Origin: Bordetella parapertussis
Lineage (GTDB): Bacteria; Pseudomonadota; Gammaproteobacteria; Burkholderiales; Burkholderiaceae_B
Length of the DNA: 40,425 nt
Direction: 5' to 3'
Assembly: GCA_945862495.1 (NCBI GenBank)
Contig: CAMAYM010000012.1
Span: 1 to 40,425, forward strand
The notes under the pieces were generated by a model that did no database searches, was not told the origin of the DNA, and saw only the letters and a list, made by a program, of their open reading frames with translations. The number at the start of each line of letters is the position of its first letter. Positions within the stretch are counted from its first letter, which is position 1. The position numbers and the translations under genes are program-made. Below are positions 34,594 to 40,425 of this stretch, in pieces.

Positions 34594-35177
34594 GGTTTGT
34601 TTTCCTTGGCATCCGTTCCAACAGACGCCTCTTTGGGGTCATCCTGCTGCATGTGCTTGCCGAGCCAAACGGATTGTGCAATCACAAAGACAATCAAGAG
34701 TGCCATTAAGCCAAAGACTTTGAAGTTGACCCACTGATCCTGAGTGAAGAATCCTGAAAATGCAACGAACAGATTGAGTCCACCCGCCGTAATAAAAAAG
34801 AGTGCCCAGCTCAAGTTGAGCTTATTCCAGGCTGCGCTCGGCATGGTGACTTTTTCACCTAATAGTTTTTGCATCAGGTTTTTGTTCATGAGGTATTTGC
34901 TGACAAGCAAGACTCCACCAAATAACCAATACAGAACTGTAGGTTTCCATTTGATAAATGCATCGTTCTGAAGCCAAAGTGTGGCGCCACCAAAAAATAC
35001 GATGACGGCAAAATTGACCCAGTGCATCGTTTCAATCGGTTTGCCGGTGAGCTTGATCCACAGGATTTGTAAAACGGCTGCGGCGATGGCGACAGCCGTT
35101 GCGACATAAATATCCGCAAATCGATAGGCCACAAAAAATAAAATGAGTGGAAACAGGTCGAAAAGGAATTTTTTCAT
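34590..35177 (-). CDS. yciB: YciB/IspZ family inner-membrane protein (septation protein A)
   Basis: Integral membrane protein of the YciB family, linked to envelope integrity and septation. The 195-residue protein has five to six hydrophobic segments. Family hallmarks are FDLFPLILFFVAYRFADIY at the N-terminus, KPTVLYWLFGG, the LNLSWALFFITAGGLN stretch and WVNFKVFG near the C-terminus. The soluble tail (DDPKEASVGTDAKENKP) is acidic and variable. The start overlaps the msrB stop and the stop overlaps the bolA start, four bases each. The biochemical function is not known for the family. Confidence 0.93.
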   Translation of the reverse strand: MKKFLFDLFPLILFFVAYRFADIYVATAVAIAAAVLQILWIKLTGKPIETMHWVNFAVIVFFGGATLWLQNDAFIKWKPTVLYWLFGGVLLVSKYLMNKNLMQKLLGEKVTMPSAAWNKLNLSWALFFITAGGLNLFVAFSGFFTQDQWVNFKVFGLMALLIVFVIAQSVWLGKHMQQDDPKEASVGTDAKENKP

Positions 35178-35572
35178 GGTTTGACCGGCTCGAACGTCAA
35201 GGATAGCGAGTTGATGCAGTAGCGCAGGCCAGTAGGAGGCGGGCCATCTGGAAATACGTGCCCTAAGTGACTATCGCAGACATTACACATCACCTCAGTT
35301 CGCACCATGCCGTGGGACATGTCAGTTTCTTCTTTGACGTTTTCAGGGTTGAGTGGCTCAAAATAGCTTGGCCAGCCACAACCCGCATCAAACTTCGTAT
35401 CTGAAGCAAATAGGGCAGTCCTGCAGCCTACGCAGCGATAAATGCCGTATTCGCGGTGATCCCAATAGCGTCCCGTAAATGCGCGCTCCGTGCCTTTTTG
35501 ACGGGCAACGTAGTATTCGTCGGCGGAAAGCTGCGCTTTCCATTCAGCATCAGTTTTATGAATTTTTGACAT
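35174..35572 (-). CDS. msrB: Peptide-methionine (R)-S-oxide reductase MsrB
   Basis: Repairs oxidised proteins by reducing the R form of methionine sulfoxide, using thioredoxin. The 132-residue protein has zinc ligands Cys47, Cys50, Cys96 and Cys99 (CVGC and CNVC), a resolving cysteine at Cys65 (DAGCGWPSYF) and the catalytic Cys119 in GLRYCINSLSL. HLGHVFPDGP is also typical. No signal peptide, so it acts in the cytoplasm. First gene of a tightly overlapping four-gene minus-strand operon, divergent from bioM with 53 bases between the starts. Confidence 0.96.
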   Translation of the reverse strand: MSKIHKTDAEWKAQLSADEYYVARQKGTERAFTGRYWDHREYGIYRCVGCRTALFASDTKFDAGCGWPSYFEPLNPENVKEETDMSHGMVRTEVMCNVCDSHLGHVFPDGPPPTGLRYCINSLSLTFEPVKP

Positions 35573-35625
35573 ACTTTACTTGGAGTGGACGTTTTGGAAA
35601 AAGTTCTCATGCATAATCAATCACT

Positions 35626-36303
35626 ATGTTAATCGAGTTTAAAAATATCTTTGTCGAACGCGACGGCCGTCAAGCCCTGGCGGATCTGAGCTTAAGCCTG
35701 TCTGAGCGTCGTATTGGGGTGATTGGTCCAAACGGCTCGGGTAAGAGTACCTTTATTCGTCTGATCAATGGCTTGTTGATCCCGAAAACAGGACAAATTT
35801 GTGTCGACGGCCTCGATACGCGTAAAGATGTTGAAAAGATTCGCAGAAAGGTCGGTTTTGTATTCCAAAACCCTGATAATCAGATTGTCTTCCCAATCGT
35901 GAGTGAGGATATCGAATTTGGTCTCAAGCGACGTGTGCCTGAGCCCACCCTCAGGCTTCAGCGCGCACAAGAGGCCTTAGACCAGCTAGGCGTACTCCAC
36001 CTTCAGGCGCGCTTGATACACACCTTGTCAGGTGGCGAGAGGCAGCTTGTTGCGCTCGCGGGCGTGCTAGCAACGCAGCCTGAGATCTTGGTGTTTGACG
36101 AACCCACCACGCAACTTGATTTGCGTCTGCGCAATCGCTTTGAGCAGCATCTGGCATCGTTGACGCAAGCGGCAGTGATCGTCAGTCATGATTTAGCGTT
36201 GATGGGCACCATGGATCGGGTGCTGGTCCTCAAAGACGGACGACTGGCGTTTGATGGTGCGCCCGATGCGGCCACCGCCTGGTATCGGATGCATTGCAGC
36301 TGA
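35626..36303 (+). CDS. bioM: Biotin ECF transporter ATPase BioM
   Basis: ATP-binding subunit (EcfA type) of the energy-coupling-factor importer for biotin, on the cytoplasmic face. The 225-residue protein has Walker A GPNGSGKST (34-42), the Q-loop FVFQNPDNQIVFP typical of ECF ATPases, signature LSGGERQL, Walker B EILVFDEPTTQLD, and the switch histidine in VSHDLAL. The biotin assignment comes from bioY in the same operon. No ribosome-binding site precedes the ATG, and a CATAAT -10-like box lies only 8 bases before it. The stop overlaps the bioN start. Confidence 0.93.
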   Translation: MLIEFKNIFVERDGRQALADLSLSLSERRIGVIGPNGSGKSTFIRLINGLLIPKTGQICVDGLDTRKDVEKIRRKVGFVFQNPDNQIVFPIVSEDIEFGLKRRVPEPTLRLQRAQEALDQLGVLHLQARLIHTLSGGERQLVALAGVLATQPEILVFDEPTTQLDLRLRNRFEQHLASLTQAAVIVSHDLALMGTMDRVLVLKDGRLAFDGAPDAATAWYRMHCS

Positions 36304-36893
36304 TGGGTTCCTTTTATTTTCCAGGTGATAGTTGGTTGCATCAGATGGCGGCAGGTCAAAAGCTGTTACTGCTGATGCTGGCTGGAGCGGGCTTGATGTG
36401 GGTGTACGACTGGCGGATCCTTGCCGCAGTCGTTTGCGTTGTGTTGTTGTTACTTCAGCAATCAGGCGTACGCGTCCTGCAACTGTGGCAGCATATCCGT
36501 GCCTTAAGCTGGTTGGTGTTGGCGCTCGTAGTCTTTACGGCGGCCGTGCAGTCACCTTTAGCGGCTCTGGAGGTGGGTCTGCGCATGACGGCGCTGCTTC
36601 TCGCTGCGTTGTTGGTGTCGATGACGACCTCAATCGCTAAAATGATGGAGGTCTTGATTTGGTTACTACAACCCTTTCAAGCCCTGGGCTGGCTCAATAG
36701 CGAGCGTGTGGCGCTTGTTTTTGGACTCACATTACGATTGATTCCCGAGCTGAGTTTGCAATGGCATGAGATCCGCGAGGCTCAGGCCGCGCGCGGCCTA
36801 AAAGCAAATCCTCTTACAATGGGCGTGCCGATGTTGTTGCGAACGCTCAAACGCGCGCAGGAGATTGCTGACGCGTTAGACGCGAGGCAATAA
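36303..36893 (+). CDS. bioN: Biotin ECF transporter transmembrane subunit BioN
   Basis: Energy-coupling T-component that links ATP hydrolysis in BioM to the substrate-binding subunit BioY. The 196-residue membrane protein has four to five helices and the EcfT coupling motif Ala-Arg-Gly in REAQAARGLKAN, which contacts the ATPase. An in-frame TTG at 36294 exists, but the ATG at 36303 is better and shares a base with the bioM stop (TGATG). The family is diverse, so position between bioM and bioY adds weight. A 63-base gap containing a small hairpin separates it from bioY. Confidence 0.9.
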   Translation: MGSFYFPGDSWLHQMAAGQKLLLLMLAGAGLMWVYDWRILAAVVCVVLLLLQQSGVRVLQLWQHIRALSWLVLALVVFTAAVQSPLAALEVGLRMTALLLAALLVSMTTSIAKMMEVLIWLLQPFQALGWLNSERVALVFGLTLRLIPELSLQWHEIREAQAARGLKANPLTMGVPMLLRTLKRAQEIADALDARQ

Positions 36894-36956
36894 CGCATCT
36901 GATAAATATTCAATCACCCGATTCTGGGTGCTTGTTGCTCAAAAATTGGAATATCG

Positions 36957-37532
36957 ATGTTAAAGACGAAAGATCTCGTACTGGTTGCACTGTTTACCGC
37001 AATGATTATTGTGTTGGGACTGATACCACCTGTGCCCGTTCCTTGGGTGCCAGTTCCCGTCACGCTGCAAACCTTTGGGGTCATGCTGGTTGGCTTGATA
37101 TTGGGCTCTTGGCGGGGTGGTCTGGTGGTGTTGACCTATGTGCTGATCGCGATGATCGGAATCCCTGTGCTGCCAGGTGGACGTGCCGGACTGGCGGTCC
37201 TGGCCGGACCGACAGGCGGTTTTTTGTTGGGGATGATTCCAGGCGCTGTGATCACGGGTTTGTTGGCTGGACGGCTAAAGACAAATAGCTCTGTCAGTGG
37301 ACCGCAGGGGTGGAGCGCTGCAGCCCCTCAGGTCTTTCGTTGTTGGTTAGCGGGTGTGGCGGGAGGCATGTTGGTGGTCTATGCCGTTGGTGTTCCATGG
37401 CTCGCCATTGTCACCGGTATGGGATTGTCCAAAGCCGCTTGGGCAATCGCAGTGTTTATTCCCGGCGATCTGCTAAAAGCCCTGATTGCGGGCATCGTCG
37501 CACAACGTGTGCGACGACTCGCCCTTGTTTAA
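36957..37532 (+). CDS. bioY: Biotin transporter substrate-binding subunit BioY
   Basis: S-component that binds biotin in the membrane with high affinity. The 191-residue protein has six hydrophobic segments and the BioY hallmarks: PVPWVPVPVTLQTFGVMLVG (where the family has VP-VT-QT), IGIPVLPGGRAGLAVLAGPTGGFLLG, and a late FIPGDLLKALIA. With bioM and bioN it completes a dedicated ECF importer, suggesting the cell takes up biotin; synthesis genes are not in this window. The stop codon overlaps the convergent livM stop. Confidence 0.95.
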   Translation: MLKTKDLVLVALFTAMIIVLGLIPPVPVPWVPVPVTLQTFGVMLVGLILGSWRGGLVVLTYVLIAMIGIPVLPGGRAGLAVLAGPTGGFLLGMIPGAVITGLLAGRLKTNSSVSGPQGWSAAAPQVFRCWLAGVAGGMLVVYAVGVPWLAIVTGMGLSKAAWAIAVFIPGDLLKALIAGIVAQRVRRLALV

Positions 37533-38515
37533 TTTTGCTTGAGCGCTTTGCGTCGCTCAAGCCAGGCACCAAACTCTCCAACGATTCCGCGGCGGAAGGC
37601 CAAGACGCAGATCACGAAAATCAGTCCGATCACAATCGAGACAGACTCACCCAGTCGTTGAAACCATTCGATCCCGGTCCAACCCGTGAGCGTCGCGCCG
37701 AGCTCGCCTACCTTGTTTTCTAGCAAGACCACGATAAAGGCACCAATGACGGGGCCAATGAGTGTGCCGAGGCCGCCAATCAGCGTCATCAAGATCACGA
37801 GCCCAGACATTTGCCATGTCGCATCGGTGAGTGTTGCTGAAACAAAAATCAACATCTTGGTCGAGCCTGCAAGACCCGCCAACATCGCTGATAAGACAAA
37901 AGCCAACAGCTTGAAGCGATCAACGTCATAGCCAAGCGAGATTGCACGCGCTTCGTTTTCACGAATGGCTTTGAGGACCTGCCCAAAAGGGGAGTGTACT
38001 GTGCGCCATATGATGAAAAAGCCCAGGACAAAAATACCCATCACTACGTAATAGAGATTGAAGTCGCTTTTTAAATCAATCAAACCAAACAAGCTACCCC
38101 GAGGGACGCCTTGGAGACCGTCTTCGCCACCCGTGAAATTGGCTTGCAAGAAAAAGAAATACACCATTTGCGACAAGGCCAAGGTGATCATTGCAAAATA
38201 GATCCCGCTGCGGCGAATGGCGATGGCACCCATGACGAGTCCGAGTACGCCGGCCACGAGCACACCAAAGGCAAGCCCGACTTCTGTTGGAAAGCCCCAA
38301 AGCTTGATCGCATGCCCAGAGGCGTAGGCAGCACTTCCCAAGAAGGCTGCATGACCAAAGGAAAGCAGACCCGTAAAGCCCAGTAGCAGGTTAAACGCGC
38401 AGGCAAACAGCGCATAGCACATGATCTTCATGACAAAGACGGGATAAATGCCCGTCAAGGGTATGAGAGCTAAAAGGATCAGTGCTAGTAAGTAGCCGAG
38501 ATTCTGACGATTCAT
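37529..38515 (-). CDS. livM: Branched-chain amino acid type ABC transporter permease (LivM family)
   Basis: One of two membrane subunits of a high-affinity ABC importer of the Liv class (branched-chain amino acids, or amides and urea in relatives). The 328-residue protein has about ten helices and typical LivM motifs: AFNLLLGFTGLLSFGHAAFL, the SGIYFAMITLALSQM segment and the EAA-like coupling loop near ENEARAISLGYDV. The start overlaps the livH stop by four bases. The substrate cannot be read from the permease. It is the last gene of its operon within the window and no ATPase gene follows. Confidence 0.9.
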   Translation of the reverse strand: MNRQNLGYLLALILLALIPLTGIYPVFVMKIMCYALFACAFNLLLGFTGLLSFGHAAFLGSAAYASGHAIKLWGFPTEVGLAFGVLVAGVLGLVMGAIAIRRSGIYFAMITLALSQMVYFFFLQANFTGGEDGLQGVPRGSLFGLIDLKSDFNLYYVVMGIFVLGFFIIWRTVHSPFGQVLKAIRENEARAISLGYDVDRFKLLAFVLSAMLAGLAGSTKMLIFVSATLTDATWQMSGLVILMTLIGGLGTLIGPVIGAFIVVLLENKVGELGATLTGWTGIEWFQRLGESVSIVIGLIFVICVLAFRRGIVGEFGAWLERRKALKQN

Positions 38516-39399
38516 TTTTCTTTTCCAAACAAACCGGCTGGGCGAATCAACAAGACAATCGCCATAATGATGAACACAACTGTACTTGAGGCCTCAGGCC
38601 AAAAGACTTTAGTCAGTCCCTCAATCACGCCAAGTCCAAGACCTGTCACGATCGCGCCAAGTATCGAGCCCATTCCGCCAATCACCACAACAGCGAACAC
38701 CACAATAATCAGGTTCGAGCCCATCAGTGGTGACACTTGAATAATGGGGGCAGCTAACACGCCTGCAAAACCAGCTAAGGCGACGCCAAAGCCATAGGTC
38801 AAGGTAATCATGAGCGGCACATTGACACCAAAGGCTTCTACGAGGCGTGGATTTTCTGTGCCGGCACGTAACAACGCGCCGAGCCGCGTGCGTTCGATGA
38901 CAAACCAAGTAATTAGGCAAACCGTGAGCGAGGCGACTACGACCCAAGCACGATAATTGGGGAGAATCATGAAACCTAAGTTCGTGGCGCCACGCAGCGC
39001 TTCTGGCGCTGAGTATGGCTGTCCTGAGGCGCCATAGAAACTACGGAACAAACCCTCGATCAGCAGTGTAATACCAAAGGTCAGTAACAGACCATACAGG
39101 TGATCTAGCTTGTAGAGGTGTTTTAACAGAAACTTTTCAATCAGGATGCCGAAGAGGCCGACCAAAATCGGCGCAGCGATCAGCATGACCCAGTAGTTCA
39201 AGCCTAAATAATTCAGTCCCATCCACGCAAGGAAAGCACCAAGCATGTATAACGCGCCATGTGCAAAATTGATGACGTTGAGTAAGCCGAAAATGACGGC
39301 GAGTCCCAGCGACAAAATGGCGTAGAAAGAGCCGTTTACCAGGCCCAGCAAAAGCTGACCCAGAAACGCTTGCAAGGGAATGCCAAAAATAGTAATCAT
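38512..39399 (-). CDS. livH: Branched-chain amino acid type ABC transporter permease (LivH family)
   Basis: Partner membrane subunit to LivM. The 295-residue protein has about eight helices and LivH hallmarks: GLVNGSFYAILSLGLAVIFG, NVINFAHGALYMLGAFLA and the coupling loop RAGTENPRLVEAFGVNV, and ends near AIVLLIRPAGLFGKEK. A weak AGG-type ribosome-binding site precedes the ATG at 39399. It lies 80 bases after the substrate-binding protein gene; a strong hairpin in that gap probably lowers permease expression relative to the binding protein (inference). Confidence 0.92.
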   Translation of the reverse strand: MITIFGIPLQAFLGQLLLGLVNGSFYAILSLGLAVIFGLLNVINFAHGALYMLGAFLAWMGLNYLGLNYWVMLIAAPILVGLFGILIEKFLLKHLYKLDHLYGLLLTFGITLLIEGLFRSFYGASGQPYSAPEALRGATNLGFMILPNYRAWVVVASLTVCLITWFVIERTRLGALLRAGTENPRLVEAFGVNVPLMITLTYGFGVALAGFAGVLAAPIIQVSPLMGSNLIIVVFAVVVIGGMGSILGAIVTGLGLGVIEGLTKVFWPEASSTVVFIIMAIVLLIRPAGLFGKEK

Positions 39400-39442
39400 C
39401 GTCTGCCTACTTCATCAAGCCAATTGTCAGAACAGCTTTAAT

Positions 39443-39470
39443 GCCCCCGAGCACAGCGTGCAACGGGGGC
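39443..39470 (-). terminator. Hairpin between the substrate-binding protein gene and livH
   Basis: GCCCCCG (39443-39449) pairs with CGGGGGC (39464-39470), and inside it GCAC pairs with GTGC, giving an 11-bp interrupted stem. It begins about 10 bases after the binding-protein stop on the minus strand. No T-run follows, so it may act as a partial terminator or mRNA-stabilising stem rather than a full stop. Confidence 0.55.
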
Positions 39471-39479
39471 AAAGTCTGA

Positions 39480-40425
39480 TTATTTCTTGACGAGTTTGCA
39501 CGTGGACTCGGATAACTTGGTGAAGACTTCTTCACCAGGCAATACGGCGATTTGCTTGTAGTAGTCCCAAGGTCCTTTGGACTCGCTCGGCTTTTTGACT
39601 TCCATCAAGAACATGTCGTGCACCATGCGGCCGTCTTCGCGGACGTAGCCGTTCTTAGCAAACATATCATTGACTTTATTGGACTTCATCCATTTCATGA
39701 CGGTATCGCCGTCGTCGCTACCCGTTGCTTTAATCGCATTGAGATAGAACGATACAGCGGAGTAGTCGCCAGCTTGAATCATTGAAGGCTTACGTTTGAC
39801 GCGCGCCTCAAATTTCTTGGACCAGGCACGAGTTTCATCGTTTTGATCCCAATACCAGCCGTCGGTAAATTGCATACCCTGTGTGGCCTGCAAACCAAGT
39901 GAATGGATGTCATTGATGAAAATCAACAGGCCAGCCAGTTTCATGGTTTTGCCGATGCCAAACTCGTTTGCAGCTTTAATCGAGTTGATCGTGTCGCCGC
40001 CTGCATTTGCGAGACCCAAAATTTGTGCTTTAGAGCTCTGAGCCTGAAGCAGGAATGATGAGAAGTCGGAGGAGTTCAGCGGTGCACGCACTTGGCCTTT
40101 GACTTCGCCTCCAGCCTCTCGGACAACCTTGGCGGTGTCACGCTCAAGCGCATGGCCAAAAGCATAGTCAGCCGTCAAGAAATACCAGGTCTTACCGCCA
40201 GCTTTCACCACAGCAGAACCCGTGCCGCGTGCAAGTGCGACGGTGTCATACGCCCAGTGGATCGTGTAGGGCGTGCACTGTGAGCCTGTCAGGTCAGATG
40301 CTGCTGCACCAATTGCGAAAAATGGCTTTTTCTTTTCAGCGGCAATACCAGCCAGAGCCAAATTGACGCCAGAGTTGGTACCACCAATCAGCATGTCAAT
40401 TTTTTGCTGGTCGAACCATTCACGT
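39480..40425 (-). CDS. ABC transporter substrate-binding protein, Liv/amide type (partial, 5' end off window)
   Basis: Periplasmic binding protein (type 1 fold, Peripla_BP_6 class) for the adjacent livH-livM importer. The frame stays open through the right edge, so the N-terminus with signal peptide is missing; 314 residues are visible. Typical stretches are MLIGGTNSGVNLALAGIA, PYTIHWAYDTVALARGTG, YFLTADYAFGHALERDT and GLANAGGDTINSIKAANEFG. Near the C-terminus are YVREDGRMVHDMFLM and SKGPWDYYK. An internal ATG at 40394 is not the true start, since REWFDQQKID precedes it in frame. The ligand is not determined by sequence alone; amino acids or small amides are likely. Confidence 0.9.
   Translation of the reverse strand, partial: REWFDQQKIDMLIGGTNSGVNLALAGIAAEKKKPFFAIGAAASDLTGSQCTPYTIHWAYDTVALARGTGSAVVKAGGKTWYFLTADYAFGHALERDTAKVVREAGGEVKGQVRAPLNSSDFSSFLLQAQSSKAQILGLANAGGDTINSIKAANEFGIGKTMKLAGLLIFINDIHSLGLQATQGMQFTDGWYWDQNDETRAWSKKFEARVKRKPSMIQAGDYSAVSFYLNAIKATGSDDGDTVMKWMKSNKVNDMFAKNGYVREDGRMVHDMFLMEVKKPSESKGPWDYYKQIAVLPGEEVFTKLSESTCKLVKK

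Overview
This window is a densely coded stretch of ordinary (core) betaproteobacterial chromosome. The gene set and order point to the order Burkholderiales, most likely the family Alcaligenaceae (Bordetella and relatives). The supporting signs are a 14-gene nuo operon followed by a DUF2818 gene, a RisA/RisS-type OmpR/EnvZ pair, the mfd // ispD-ispF divergent arrangement, smc-zipA-ligA in a row, and a Par27-like parvulin beside bolA. By eye the GC content is only a little over half. The taxonomic call is inferred from family resemblance and synteny; no search was run.

Layout. (1) 1-15132, plus strand: a terminator-like hairpin ending an off-window gene, an extended -10 promoter, then nuoABCDEFGHIJKLMN for the proton-pumping NADH:quinone oxidoreductase (complex I), and the small membrane protein DUF2818. 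(2) 15159-19531, minus: mfd then serB. (3) 19638-20842, plus: ispD-ispF (MEP isoprenoid pathway), divergent from mfd with overlapping -10 boxes. (4) 20906-23054, minus: a two-component response regulator followed by its kinase, with the kinase start inside the end of the regulator gene. (5) 23220-25312, plus: a TsaB-RimI fusion followed by an Fe-S uracil-DNA glycosylase. (6) 25338-26699, minus: LplT-type MFS transporter. (7) 26862-33533, plus: smc, zipA, ligA (chromosome condensation, division, DNA ligation). (8) 33542-35572, minus: msrB-yciB-bolA-parvulin, each pair overlapping by four bases. (9) 35626-37532, plus: bioM-bioN-bioY, a complete energy-coupling-factor biotin importer. (10) 37529-40425, minus: substrate-binding protein (cut by the window edge), livH and livM of a branched-chain amino acid type ABC importer; no ATPase genes are visible.

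No stretch longer than 300 bases lacks a gene. The largest gaps are 23055-23219 and 26700-26861, both divergent promoter regions. I saw no tRNA, rRNA, insertion sequence, prophage, CRISPR array or other island, and every full-length gene looks intact.

I did not find a convincing undescribed system. The best leads are modest: DUF2818 as a possible complex I partner, a 14-histidine loop in NuoL, the TsaB-RimI fusion coupled to a glycosylase with an altered signature motif, the four-gene overlap chain around msrB, and several intergenic dyads or repeats near regulators.
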